Shown here piece by piece: positions 33,543-42,552 of a DNA stretch of 64,000 nucleotides. The DNA comes from Burkholderia pyrrocinia. Its GTDB lineage: Bacteria; Pseudomonadota; Gammaproteobacteria; Burkholderiales; Burkholderiaceae. How positions within the stretch are numbered: position 1 is the first letter of the stretch; the number at the start of each line of letters is the position of its first letter. Position numbers and translations under genes: made by a program. The notes under the pieces were generated by a model. That model ran no database searches. It was not told the DNA's origin and saw only the letters and a program-made list of their open reading frames with translations. The DNA is taken from positions 2,232,001 through 2,296,000 of the forward strand of contig NZ_CP011504.1 in assembly GCF_001028665.1 (NCBI RefSeq), read 5' to 3'.

Positions 33543-34538
33543 TCAACTGGCGAGCCGACGCACCCAGACGACCGACGTCCACGCGAAATTGCCGCTGCCG
33601 TAGCGCGCGATCAGCGTGTCGACGCGCGCGTTGATACGCGCCGAATGCACGCGGCAGTGCACGATGAAATAGCCGCTGGTCACGCCGACGGCCGAGCCGT
33701 CCGGCAGCGTCGGGTTGCCGCCCTGCGCGGGCAGCAGGTATTCGGCGATGTCACCGGTGCTGACGAAATACGCGGTGGCGCGCCGATCGACGAGCCGCTT
33801 CGCCTGGCTGGCCGACAGCGTAGGAATCGCGGCGACGAGCACGGGCTCGGCCGCGGTGTTCGCGTTGACGACGGTCAGGTCGGGCAGGATCGTCACGAAC
33901 GGCGCGAGCGTTTCGATCGCATGCGCGTCGTAGCCGGGGATGCGCGCGAGATCGTCGACCGACACGAGCTGCAGCGGCCAGCCGCCGGGGCCGTTCGCGT
34001 CGCGCAGCGAGCGCAGCATGTGGTCGGCCGTCTGCTGCGCGAGCGCGGGTTCGAGCGACAGCTGGCCGAGCAGCCGCCGGTACGCCAGCACGCCTTCGCC
34101 GTTGGACTGCCACGGCTTGCCGGGCGCGACGCGCGACACGAGGTTCATCAGGTTGAAGCGCGCCTGCGCATCCTCGACGCTGCCCGAGATCCACGCGCGC
34201 GACAGCTCGGCGTTGACCGTCAGCGCGTCGGGCGGCAGCAGGTCCGAGAGCTGCACGTCGGCGACCGGCAACGACCACGGCTGGCCGACGAACGTGACGT
34301 TCGACGTCGCGCTTTGCGCGCGCAGCGTCGCACGCGCCCACTCGACCGCGGCGCGCTCCACCCACATCGTCTGCGTCGCGAGCCGCTGGTTCTCGACGTC
34401 GCGCGTCGCGACCTGCTGGCGCCACAGCACGCTGGCGGCGAGCGTGGCCGCCAGCGCGACGACGAGCAGCACCGTCACGATCGCGATGCCGCGTTCGCGG
34501 CGTGCGTGCGCGGCCCTTCCTGTCCCATATCGATGCAT
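33543..34538 (-). CDS. gspK: Type II secretion minor pseudopilin GspK
   Basis: A 331-residue protein of GspK size, the largest minor pseudopilin. The leader ends at R16-G17, followed by IAIVTVLLVVALAATLAAS. Position +5 is not Glu, as is normal for GspK, which sits at the very tip. The body has the GspK alpha domain (VEDAQARFNLMNLV, NANTAAEPVLVAAIPTL, QAKRLVDRR), with an SAM-like helix-hairpin segment. It lies 33 bp downstream of a membrane-protein gene on the same strand and far from gspI/J, so the secretion set is split. Confidence 0.85.
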   Translation of the reverse strand: MHRYGTGRAAHARRERGIAIVTVLLVVALAATLAASVLWRQQVATRDVENQRLATQTMWVERAAVEWARATLRAQSATSNVTFVGQPWSLPVADVQLSDLLPPDALTVNAELSRAWISGSVEDAQARFNLMNLVSRVAPGKPWQSNGEGVLAYRRLLGQLSLEPALAQQTADHMLRSLRDANGPGGWPLQLVSVDDLARIPGYDAHAIETLAPFVTILPDLTVVNANTAAEPVLVAAIPTLSASQAKRLVDRRATAYFVSTGDIAEYLLPAQGGNPTLPDGSAVGVTSGYFIVHCRVHSARINARVDTLIARYGSGNFAWTSVVWVRRLAS

Positions 34539-34571
34539 CCGCGTGCCCCCGGCAGTGTCGGCGCGGCGCGC

Positions 34572-35135
34572 TCAGACCTCGAACGCCAGCCACGCATGCG
34601 CGATGCTCGCATGCGCGGATGACGTGACGCCGAACAGCGCGGCGAGCCCCGCCACCCAGCACGCGAGCGTCGCGGGGCGCATGCCGTCGGCCGCAAGCGG
34701 GCCGACAAGGCTGGCGATCGCGTGCGAACGCCACAGCAGCAGCACGAACAGCGTGCAGCCGACGGTCATCGCGATGCCGAACATGTGCAGCGCAACGGCC
34801 GGGCGTCGCGCGAACGGCGTGCGGTGATGCCGCTGGTTCGTCGCGACGATCGCGACCCCGTTCGCGACGGGGACGATTGCCATCGCGAGCGCCCAGAACA
34901 AGGGCTGGTCGCTCGATGGATTGATCAGCAGCAGCGTGCCGATCGTCCAGATCGGCGGCGCGAGCAGCGTGAGCACGGTCCACGACAGCAGTTGCCACGC
35001 GAGCCAGGGCGTGCGCCAGCGCAGCGGCGGATTCGGCGCCCCATGAGCGGCAGGCGGAAGCAGCCGGCCCGGCGTTCCGACGGCGCCGGACAATCGCCCG
35101 GCGAGCCACCGTACGAGCATCGTGGCGAATGACAT
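34572..35135 (-). CDS. Hypothetical inner-membrane protein upstream of gspK
   Basis: A 187-residue protein with about four hydrophobic segments (residues ~44-75, ~80-98, ~115-135 and ~150-175). I recognise no family. The ATG at 35135 is preceded by CAGGA. It probably forms a two-gene operon with gspK (33 bp apart), so it may be an accessory inner-membrane component of this type II system. It does not look like GspL, GspM or GspN, which are single-span proteins. Confidence 0.6.
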   Translation of the reverse strand: MSFATMLVRWLAGRLSGAVGTPGRLLPPAAHGAPNPPLRWRTPWLAWQLLSWTVLTLLAPPIWTIGTLLLINPSSDQPLFWALAMAIVPVANGVAIVATNQRHHRTPFARRPAVALHMFGIAMTVGCTLFVLLLWRSHAIASLVGPLAADGMRPATLACWVAGLAALFGVTSSAHASIAHAWLAFEV

Positions 35136-35821
35136 GGATGGTCCTGTCGTTGAGGTTGTCCGTTCTCAATAGCTAGGACGAAGCGGGCGGCCGCAAGCCG
35201 CAGGATTTCGTGCGGGCCGGCGGTTCGTCGCGCGGCGCATCGCGAGTCCGCGGTGCGTAAACGGTATCGGCGCGGTCCCCGGCCGGGCTTTGCGTGCGTT
35301 TCGTGAATATCTTCAGCGGAATGTCACAAAAACTTCCCGGTTGAAACCGGAGGATGGTGCCGGCCGCACGCTGGCGCGTCGCGTTTTTGCACGTCGGCCA
35401 GCAAGACGGCGACACGTTTGCCGGCGGTCCGTGAGCAAGTGCGGGCTGCTGAAGAGCCGGATACCGGCCGGGCGACGACACGCACACGAAACGGGGGCCA
35501 CGCAAGGTCATGCGCCGCGTCTCGCGAGCATCGCGCGAGGGGCTGGCTGCGCACGCATTGCAGTCCGCGCCTTGTCGGTCGCACGGCATGGCACACGCGG
35601 GCCGCTTGCGTCGACCGTTTGCCGGTGGCGGCAGATCGGTCGACGTCACGCAAAAAAACATTGCGGCAATGCGTGCTTCGTTCCGTCTAGGTAGGTGGGA
35701 GCTGCGACTTGGTGCGCCGTACGCGCCCCGTTCGCGACCGATGCACATGCGTCGTGTCGGCGGGCGGGAGCACACGGATACGCGCATTTTTCTCATCAGG
35801 CGGCATGAAGCCGACAGGTGC
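35136..35821. other. Divergent intergenic region between the gspK operon and the TIGR03032 gene
   Basis: About 690 bp. A perfect palindrome CCGGTTGAAACCGG lies at 35337-35350, just after ATGTCACAAAA, which resembles one Pho half-site. An A-run at 35651-35657 follows GACGTCAC. Open frames here are arginine- or cysteine-rich shadows without ribosome binding sites. The region probably holds the promoters for both flanking operons. Confidence 0.45.
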
Positions 35822-36994
35822 ATGACAGTGGAACAGTTCGAGGAAACCCGGCCGGCCGACGATAGCGGCGCGGCAACGGACGACGTATCGGCGCGGGCAG
35901 CGGAAGCGCTGTCGCCGGTCATCAACCTGCGCGACACGGGGCGCTTCCTGCAGGTGCTCGACGCGCTCAAGTGCTCGCTGGCCGTGAGCCGGCGCCCGTC
36001 CGGCGTGGCGGTGATCGGCGTCGACAACGGCGTCCCCACGCTGTCCGCGTGCCTGTTGCCGCGCTCGATGGGCATGGCCGTGTCGGGCAACCGGCTCGCG
36101 GTCGCGACGATGCACGAGCTGATGGTGTTTGCCAACGTGTCGACGCTCGCGCCGCTCTATCCGGGCCGCCCGGATCATTACGACGCGATGTTCGTGCCGC
36201 GCATGTCCTACTACACCGGCGATCTCGACCTGCACGACATGGCGTTCGACAAGCACGTCCTGCTCGCGGTCAACACGCGCTATTCGTGCATCAGCGTGAT
36301 CGACGGATATTTCAACTTCACGCCGATCTGGCAGCCGCCGTTCGTGACGGCGACGGTGCCCGACGATCGCTGTCACCTGAACGGCATGGCGTTTGCCGAC
36401 GGCAAGGTGCGGTTCGCGACCGCGCTCGGGATGAGCGACGAACCGTTCGGCTGGCGAAGCGGGATGGCCGGCGGCGGCATCGTGATGGAGGTGCCGTCCG
36501 GCCGGATCGTCGCATCGGGGCTGTCGATGCCGCATTCGCCGCGCGTGATCGGCGGGCGTCTGCACGTGCTCGAAGGCGGTCGCGGCCACGTGCTGCAGAT
36601 CGATCCGCAATCGGGCGCGCGGCGCGTGCTCGCGAAGCTGCCGGGCTTTACGCACGGCCTCGCGGAATACGGTGGCGTGCTGTTCGTCGGACTGTCGAAG
36701 CTGCGCGACAAGCGCGGCCCGCAGGGGTTGCCGATCGAAAGCGAATCGGACGTGCTGGTCGCGGGGGTTGCCGCGCTCGACGCGAACAGCGGCGACGTGC
36801 TCGGCATCCTTCAGTTCTTCAATGGCGTCGACGAGATCTTCGACGTGCAGGTGCTCCCGAACGTGCGACGTGCGGAAATCCTGAGCCCGCATCAATGGGC
36901 CGAGACGCCGTCGATCGTGACGATGCAGGGCGGCTTCTGGCAGACGCGTCCGCGCGAGGACGACGAGCCCGCGAACACCGGCGGGCGAGCGTGA
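35822..36994 (+). CDS. TIGR03032-family protein
   Basis: A 390-residue protein of the uncharacterised TIGR03032 family, recognised from segments such as HLNGMAFADGKVRFATALG, GWRSGMAGGGIVMEVPSG, GLSMPHSPRVIGGRLHVLEGG and PGFTHGLAEYGGVLFVGLS. Repeated strand-turn units suggest a beta-propeller. No signal peptide. I chose ATG 35822, where conserved sequence begins; upstream residues in the frame look non-coding. Its stop overlaps the APS kinase start by 1 nt (TGATG), so they are co-translated. In other bacteria the family often sits near glycosyl- or sulfotransferase genes; the role here is unknown. Confidence 0.75.
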   Translation: MTVEQFEETRPADDSGAATDDVSARAAEALSPVINLRDTGRFLQVLDALKCSLAVSRRPSGVAVIGVDNGVPTLSACLLPRSMGMAVSGNRLAVATMHELMVFANVSTLAPLYPGRPDHYDAMFVPRMSYYTGDLDLHDMAFDKHVLLAVNTRYSCISVIDGYFNFTPIWQPPFVTATVPDDRCHLNGMAFADGKVRFATALGMSDEPFGWRSGMAGGGIVMEVPSGRIVASGLSMPHSPRVIGGRLHVLEGGRGHVLQIDPQSGARRVLAKLPGFTHGLAEYGGVLFVGLSKLRDKRGPQGLPIESESDVLVAGVAALDANSGDVLGILQFFNGVDEIFDVQVLPNVRRAEILSPHQWAETPSIVTMQGGFWQTRPREDDEPANTGGRA

Positions 36995-37641
36995 TGAAGA
37001 GCGATTGTTGCGGGTTTTTCGGCGTCGTTTCGTCCTTATCGATAGACGCGACGCATGCGGTGCGCGGCGCGTCGCCGCAGCGGGCGGGCGGGGTGCTGTG
37101 GCTCACTGGGCTGTCGGGCGCGGGCAAGACGACGCTGGCCGATGCGCTGGCGGCGCGGTTGCGCGAACGATGCGTGCATCCGGTGGTGCTCGACGGCGAC
37201 CGGCTGCGGGCAGGGCTGAATCGGGATCTCGGCTTTACGGTGCACGAACGCTTCGAGAACGTGCGGCGCATCGCCGAAGTCGCGGCGCTGTCGAGCGAAT
37301 CGGGCGCGCTCGCGATCGTCGCGGTCATTTCGCCGCTCGCGGCGATGCGCGACGAAGCGAGATCGATCGTGGGGCCGGCATTTCGCGAAGTGTATGTGAG
37401 TACGCCGCTGGCCTGCTGCGAGGCGCGCGATCCCAAAGGGCTGTATGCGAAGGCGCGGTGCGGCGCGCTGCCGGAGTTCACGGGCGTTTCGTCGCCGTAC
37501 GAGCCGCCGGTCGACGCCGATCTCACGATCGACACGGGGCGGGCGTCGCTCGCGATGTGCGTCGATACGCTGATGCGATTCGCGTGCGCGCAGTTCGGTT
37601 GCGTGGCGGATACGCGGCCAGTGCAGGTGCGTTACGGCTGA
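36994..37641 (+). CDS. cysC: Adenylylsulfate (APS) kinase, CysC family
   Basis: A 215-residue CysC-type kinase that phosphorylates APS to PAPS, the universal sulfate donor. The Walker A motif GLSGAGKTT lies at 39-47, followed by VVLDGDRLRAGLNRDLGF and ENVRRIAEVAAL. The lid and substrate segment KGLYAKARCGALPEFTGVSSPYEPP is intact. No cysD/cysN sulfurylase genes accompany it, so it may serve a dedicated PAPS-consuming step rather than bulk sulfate assimilation. It is coupled to the TIGR03032 gene. Confidence 0.88.
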   Translation: MKSDCCGFFGVVSSLSIDATHAVRGASPQRAGGVLWLTGLSGAGKTTLADALAARLRERCVHPVVLDGDRLRAGLNRDLGFTVHERFENVRRIAEVAALSSESGALAIVAVISPLAAMRDEARSIVGPAFREVYVSTPLACCEARDPKGLYAKARCGALPEFTGVSSPYEPPVDADLTIDTGRASLAMCVDTLMRFACAQFGCVADTRPVQVRYG

Positions 37642-37686
37642 GTTCGAATCGAAGATCAGGGAAAGCATTGCACAGATCATGCTAAG

Positions 37687-37707
37687 GATGACGAATAAAT
37701 CGTCATC
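37687..37707. repeat. Perfect inverted repeat upstream of tpsB
   Basis: GATGACGA - ATAAA - TCGTCATC, an 8-bp perfect stem with a 5-nt loop, 86 bp before the tpsB ATG. TCGTCATC contains the same 7-mer (TCGTCAT) as the first Pho-like unit at 3198. It has no T tract, so an operator or mRNA hairpin is more likely than a terminator. Confidence 0.45.
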
Positions 37708-37792
37708 AAAGTGAAACAGGCATTTGATAGCGGAGCGAGCGACGGGTGCCGAGCGCTTCGCTGCGATCCGGAACAACAAAGGGGAATGGCGC

Positions 37793-39445
37793 ATGCCGCC
37801 GAGAGTAGACCGCAAGTCACGCGAACGATGGCGGCTGAACTGCCGATGCCTGGCCGGCGCCGCGCTGGTCGGAGGGCTGGGCCTCGCGCCGGGCATTCAT
37901 GCGCAGGAAGCTGCCGCGCCGGCCGCAAAGGCGGCACCGTCGGCGCCGCAGACGTTCGACGTGAATGCCTTCGTGGTGCGCGGCAACACGACGCTGCCGA
38001 CGATCGAGATCGAGAAGGCCGTGTATCCGTTCGAAGGGCCGGGCCGGACGCTCGCCGACGTGAACGCGGCACGCGACGCATTGCAGAAGGCGTACCAGGA
38101 GCGTGGTTATCAATCGGTCGTCGTCGAGCTGCCGCAGCAGCAAGTGAAGAACGGCGTGATCCTGCTGCAGGTGACCGAGGCGAAGGTCGGCCGCCTGCGC
38201 GTCGACGGCGCGAAATACAACTCGCCGCAGAACATCCGCGATGCGGTGCCCGCGCTGGCCGAAGGCCAGGTGCCCGATTTCAACCAGGCGCAGCAGCAAC
38301 TCACCGACCTGAACCGTTCGGCGGACCGGCAGGTGATCCCGGTGCTCAAGCCGGGCGCGCTGCCGCAGACGGTCGACGTCGACCTGAAGGTCGACGATCA
38401 CAGCCCGCTGCACGGCACGCTCGAACTGAACAACGACAACAGCCCCGGCACGTCGACGTTGCGCACGAGCGCGAGCCTCAGCTACTCGAATCTGTGGCAG
38501 CTCGGCCACGTGATTTCCGGCACCTATGTGATCGCGCCGCAGCATCCGAACGACGCACGTGTCTACGCGTTTTCGTATCTCGCGCCGATCAAGGACTCGC
38601 GCTGGAGTTTCCTCGCGACGGTCGTGCACTCGGACAGCAACGTCGCGTCGGTCGGCGGCACGAATGTGCTCGGCAAGGGCACGACCTACGGCTTCACCGC
38701 GATCTACGCGCTGCCGGCGACGGAGACCTATGCGCATTCGGTCAGCATCGAGATCGACCGCAAGCATTACGACGAGAACGTGAGCCTGGTGGGCCAGACG
38801 TCCACGGCGCCGCTGACCTATGTGCCGGTGACGTTCTCGTACAACGGCCAGCTCAGCCTGAAGAACTCGCAGACATCGTTCTCCGCGTCGCTGACGACGA
38901 ACATCCGCGGCCTCGGCAGCGACTGGGGCGCGTGGGACAACAAGCGCTACAACGCGACGCCCGATTTCGTGTACGGCAAGTTCGACGTCAACCACACGCA
39001 GCGTTTCGCGAACGACATGCAGGCCAATGCGCACGTGAACGCGCAGATCTCGAACTCGCCGCTCGTGTCGAGCGAGCAGTTCGCCGCGGGCGGGATGAAC
39101 AGCGTGCGCGGCTACATGCAGGCCGAGAACACGGCCGACAGCGGCGTGATCGCGTCGCTCGAGCTGCGCAGCCCGTCGCTCGCGAAGTGGCTCGGCGGCG
39201 CGGTCGGCAGCCGCCTGAACGAGTGGCGCTTCCACGCGTTCTTCGACGCCGCGCACCTGTGGCTGCTGAGCCCGCTGCCGGAGCAGACGTCGCGTTTCAA
39301 CCTGATGAGCGTCGGCGTCGGCACACGGCTGCAGATCATGAAGTATGCGAGCGCGGATTTCGAGGCCGGGTGGCCGTTGAAGGCAGGCGTCTATACGCGG
39401 CAGTACAGCCCGCGATTCGATTTCTACGTACGGCTGGGGTTCTGA
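37793..39445 (+). CDS. Two-partner secretion transporter TpsB (FhaC/ShlB family, PdtB-like)
   Basis: A 550-residue outer-membrane pore. The signal peptide ends near residue 37 (GIHAQ). Two POTRA domains cover about 55-215 (FDVNAFVVRGNTTLP, VILLQVTEAKVGRLRVDG), followed by a 16-strand barrel with the conserved loop-6 motif SVRGY and a terminal Phe (FYVRLGF). It is the presumed exporter of the giant TpsA, although the two genes are 15 kb apart. I chose ATG 37793 because AAAGGGGAA precedes it. It begins the long co-directional block of TonB and chaperone genes, 67 bp before the exbB-like gene. Confidence 0.88.
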   Translation: MPPRVDRKSRERWRLNCRCLAGAALVGGLGLAPGIHAQEAAAPAAKAAPSAPQTFDVNAFVVRGNTTLPTIEIEKAVYPFEGPGRTLADVNAARDALQKAYQERGYQSVVVELPQQQVKNGVILLQVTEAKVGRLRVDGAKYNSPQNIRDAVPALAEGQVPDFNQAQQQLTDLNRSADRQVIPVLKPGALPQTVDVDLKVDDHSPLHGTLELNNDNSPGTSTLRTSASLSYSNLWQLGHVISGTYVIAPQHPNDARVYAFSYLAPIKDSRWSFLATVVHSDSNVASVGGTNVLGKGTTYGFTAIYALPATETYAHSVSIEIDRKHYDENVSLVGQTSTAPLTYVPVTFSYNGQLSLKNSQTSFSASLTTNIRGLGSDWGAWDNKRYNATPDFVYGKFDVNHTQRFANDMQANAHVNAQISNSPLVSSEQFAAGGMNSVRGYMQAENTADSGVIASLELRSPSLAKWLGGAVGSRLNEWRFHAFFDAAHLWLLSPLPEQTSRFNLMSVGVGTRLQIMKYASADFEAGWPLKAGVYTRQYSPRFDFYVRLGF

Positions 39446-39512
39446 CCGATTTTTTTTGATCGTGCCGGGGCGATGCGACGAGCGCGGCGCCCGCACATTC
39501 GGGGAGTGGATC

Positions 39513-41318
39513 GTGAAGCGAGTCTTGTTTTTCCTGTTGGCGGTGATGCTCGGCGTGCTGCCCGGCATCGCGAACGCATGGTGGCAGAACGACTGGTCGT
39601 ACCGGAAGGCGATCACGATCGACGCGAGCGCGAAGGGCGCCAATCTCGCGGAATCGGCCGGCCGCGTGCCGCTGCTGATCCGTCTGCATTCGGGCAACTT
39701 CCAGTTCGACGGATTGGCCGACAACGGCGCCGATATCCGCTTCGTCGCCGCCGACGACAAGACGCCGCTGAATTACCACGTCGAACAATACGATCCGGTG
39801 CTCGGCGTCGCGCTGATCTGGGTCGACGTTCCGAAGATGCCGGCCGGTGCCGCGGAGTCGATCTGGATGTACTACGGCAACAAGAAGGCACCGGACGGCG
39901 GCAAGCCGGCCGAGACGTTCGATGCCGACTACACGCTCGTCTACCACTTCAACGGCGCGGCGGGCGCGCCGCCGAAGGATGCGACCGCATACGGAAACAA
40001 CGCGCAGAACGCGACCTTCCGCACGGTCGAGGACGGCATCGTCGGCAAGGGCGCGCGCTTCGACGGCAGCGGGTCGCTGACGCTGCCGGCGAGCCCGTCG
40101 CTGAACCTGGCCGCAGGCGGCGGCTTCACGTTCAGCGCGTGGGTGAAGCCGTCGGCGCAGGCGCCGAACACCGTGCTGTACAGCCGCCGCGACGGCGCGA
40201 ACGCGCTGCTGATCGGTCTCGACAACGGCGTGCCGTTCGCGGAAGTCGACGGCGCATCCAACAGCCCGGCACCGGTACGCACGCCGGCCGCCGCGCCGGT
40301 TGCAACGAACCAGTGGACGTATCTCGCGGTCACGGCCGACGGCAAGAACCTGACCGTCTACGTGAACGGCAAGCAGGCCGCGCAGGTCGCGGCGACGCTG
40401 CCCGCACTGAACGGCGCGGCGACGATCGGTGCGGATGCGACCGGCGCGCCGGCCGGCCTGGCCGCCTACGCGGGCGCGCTCGACGAACTGCGCTTGTCGA
40501 AGATCGCGCGCTCGCCGGCCGCGCTCGCCGTCGACGCGCTCGCGCAGGGCTCGGAATCGAAGCTCGTCGCGTACGGCGCCGACGAGAAGCAGTCGGGTTT
40601 CGGCTTCGGCTACTTCGGCGTGATCGTGCAGTCGGTGACCGTCGACGCATGGGTCGTGATCGCGATCCTGCTCGGCATGGCATTCGTGTCGTGGATCGTG
40701 ATGTGGACGAAGGCGCGCTACGTCGGCACCGTCGACAAGGCGAACTTGTATTTCGTGCAGCGCTTTCGCGAAGTGGCCGGGCGACACCTCGTCGGTCTCG
40801 CGCATGTCGACGAAGCGAGCGACGACGGCCGCCGGCTGTACCAGTCGTCGCTGTACCGGCTGTACAAGGCCGGCGTGCATGAAATCCACAGCCGCGTGGA
40901 CGGCAACGGCCGCACGGTGATCACGTCCGAATCGATCGAGGCGATCCGCGCGTCGATGGACGCGACGCTCGTGCGCGAGAACCAGCGGCTGTCGAAATCG
41001 ATGGTGCTGCTGACGATCGCGATCTCCGGTGGCCCCTTCCTCGGCCTGCTCGGCACGGTGGTCGGCGTGATGATCACGTTCGCGGCGATCGCCGCGGCCG
41101 GCGACGTCAACGTGAACGCGATCGCACCGGGTATCGCGGCCGCGCTGCTCGCCACCGTCACCGGCCTGTTCGTCGCGATTCCCGCGCTGTTCGGCTACAA
41201 CTACCTGCTGATCCGCAACAAGAACGTGACCGCGAACATGCAGGTGTTCGTCGACGAATTCGTCACGCGACTCGCCGAAGCGCACCGCACGCCCGATCAC
41301 GCGGTGCTGGCCGACTGA
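39513..41318 (+). CDS. exbB: ExbB/TolQ-type proton channel with N-terminal DUF2341 and LamG domains
   Basis: A 601-residue fusion. The signal sequence covers 1-21 (ending IANA). A DUF2341-like domain spans about 23-130 (WWQNDWSYRKAITID). A LamG/concanavalin-like lectin fold covers about 138-335 (FTFSAWVKPS, LTVYVNGKQ, LDELRLSKIARSP), presumably in the periplasm. Then comes a membrane helix at ~378-398 and the MotA/TolQ/ExbB domain with two more helices (ISGGPFLGLLGTVVGVMITF, IAAALLATVTGLFVAIPALFGYN). ExbB forms the pentameric proton channel of TonB systems. GTG 39513 is chosen because GGGGAG lies 7 nt upstream. exbD and tonB follow immediately. P. aeruginosa exbB2 is the expected counterpart by synteny. 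Confidence 0.85.
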   Translation: MKRVLFFLLAVMLGVLPGIANAWWQNDWSYRKAITIDASAKGANLAESAGRVPLLIRLHSGNFQFDGLADNGADIRFVAADDKTPLNYHVEQYDPVLGVALIWVDVPKMPAGAAESIWMYYGNKKAPDGGKPAETFDADYTLVYHFNGAAGAPPKDATAYGNNAQNATFRTVEDGIVGKGARFDGSGSLTLPASPSLNLAAGGGFTFSAWVKPSAQAPNTVLYSRRDGANALLIGLDNGVPFAEVDGASNSPAPVRTPAAAPVATNQWTYLAVTADGKNLTVYVNGKQAAQVAATLPALNGAATIGADATGAPAGLAAYAGALDELRLSKIARSPAALAVDALAQGSESKLVAYGADEKQSGFGFGYFGVIVQSVTVDAWVVIAILLGMAFVSWIVMWTKARYVGTVDKANLYFVQRFREVAGRHLVGLAHVDEASDDGRRLYQSSLYRLYKAGVHEIHSRVDGNGRTVITSESIEAIRASMDATLVRENQRLSKSMVLLTIAISGGPFLGLLGTVVGVMITFAAIAAAGDVNVNAIAPGIAAALLATVTGLFVAIPALFGYNYLLIRNKNVTANMQVFVDEFVTRLAEAHRTPDHAVLAD

Positions 41319-41346
41319 CCGCACTGAACGCACGCAGGAGACCACC

Positions 41347-41757
41347 ATGCAGGTTCAGGACGACGAAAAACCGTACGACGACATCAACATCACGCCGATG
41401 CTCGACCTCGCGTACGTGCTGCTGATCATCTTCATCATCATGACGACCGCGTCGGTGCAGGGCATCAAGGTCGACCTGCCGAAGGCGAGCTCGTCTGCAA
41501 GTCTCGCGAAGCCGAAGACGAAGGCGATCACGGTCGCCGATTCGGGGCAGGTCTTCCTCGATGCGTACCCGGTGACGATGGACGAACTCGAGAGCCGGCT
41601 GCGCACCGAGAAGGCGACCAACCCGGAATTCCCGATCGTGCTGAAGGGCGATGCGGCCGTGCAGTACCAGAAAGTGATGGACGTGCTTGACCTGCTGCGC
41701 CGCCTCGACCTGTCGCAGGTCGGGCTCGTGACCGGCAAGGCGAAGCAGGGCGGCTAG
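41347..41757 (+). CDS. exbD: ExbD biopolymer transport protein
   Basis: A 136-residue single-span protein: an N-terminal DINITPMLDLAYVLLIIFIIM segment with the conserved proton-carrying Asp (residue 20) at the membrane helix, then a periplasmic domain. It partners ExbB and TonB. A GCAGGAG ribosome binding site precedes it. It lies 28 bp after exbB and 4 bp before tonB. Confidence 0.92.
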   Translation: MQVQDDEKPYDDINITPMLDLAYVLLIIFIIMTTASVQGIKVDLPKASSSASLAKPKTKAITVADSGQVFLDAYPVTMDELESRLRTEKATNPEFPIVLKGDAAVQYQKVMDVLDLLRRLDLSQVGLVTGKAKQGG

Positions 41758-41761
41758 CGCG

Positions 41762-42460
41762 ATGGAAATGACTTATAACGGCGGGCCGCCGCAGAAAGGC
41801 CCCGGCCGCTTCGTGAAGCCGGTTGCGATCGCGCTGGTGCTCGCGGGGCTGGCCGCGCTGATCTGGCGTTTCGCGGGCGATACCGCGGGCGTGAAGCGCG
41901 TGAGCGCGCCGCAGGTGACGACGGTGATTCCGTTGCCGCCGCCCCCGCCGCCGCCGAAACAGAAGCCGCCGCCCGAGAAGGTGAAGGAAGAGGTCAAGAC
42001 GCCGGTCGACCGGCCGACGATCGCGCCGAAGCCGTCCGAGGCGCCGAAGCCGTCGGACAACCAGCCGAAGCAGATGACGATGAATGCGCCCGCGCAGGCC
42101 GGCACCGACAGCTTCAACATCGGTGCGGGCGACGGCTCGGGGATGATCGGCAGCGGCGGGGGCGGCAAGTTCGGCAATGCGAGCTACGCGCAATACATGG
42201 TGTACGTGCTGCAGCGCGCGATCGAACAGGACAAGGGCGTGCAGGAGGCCGGCGGCGCGCGTTTCGCGGGCAGCCTGAACCTGTGGATGGATGCATCCGG
42301 GCGTATCACGAAGGTGACGGTCGCGCAGTCGACCGGCGACGCGAAGATCGACGCAGCCGTGATCGCGGCGGTCGAAGCGCTCGGCAAGGTCGACGAGGTG
42401 CCGCCGCCCGCGACCGCGTATCCGGTGCTTGTGAAGCTGCAGGGGCGCAAGCCGGCATGA
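41762..42460 (+). CDS. tonB: TonB-like energy transducer
   Basis: A 232-residue protein. One N-terminal membrane helix (about 18-36) is followed by a Pro/Lys-rich spacer (eight prolines then KQKPPPEKVKEEV), and a C-terminal TonB domain covers about 140-230 (YAQYMVYVLQRAIEQDK, GSLNLWMDASGRITKVTVAQ, AVEALGKVDEVPPPA). It transmits proton-motive energy from ExbBD to outer-membrane partners. No TonB-dependent receptor gene lies in the window, so its partner may be the VreA-like protein, the porin or the secretion machinery. Confidence 0.88.
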   Translation: MEMTYNGGPPQKGPGRFVKPVAIALVLAGLAALIWRFAGDTAGVKRVSAPQVTTVIPLPPPPPPPKQKPPPEKVKEEVKTPVDRPTIAPKPSEAPKPSDNQPKQMTMNAPAQAGTDSFNIGAGDGSGMIGSGGGGKFGNASYAQYMVYVLQRAIEQDKGVQEAGGARFAGSLNLWMDASGRITKVTVAQSTGDAKIDAAVIAAVEALGKVDEVPPPATAYPVLVKLQGRKPA

Positions 42461-42552
42461 CGCGCCGCGCACGATACGCGAATGAATCATGGGGCAGCAT
42501 CCGTTGGTCGGGTGCTGCCGAAAAAGAGACGGAAATTGTTCGGAGTCCTTTG

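Noticed and set aside
35510-35821. N-terminal extension of the TIGR03032 gene to 35510
   Set aside because: The extra 104 residues are Arg/His-rich with no conserved look, and conserved sequence begins at ATG 35822.
37687-37707. Terminator of the cysC transcript
   Set aside because: The hairpin is perfect but has no T tract after it, so an operator or leader structure is more likely.
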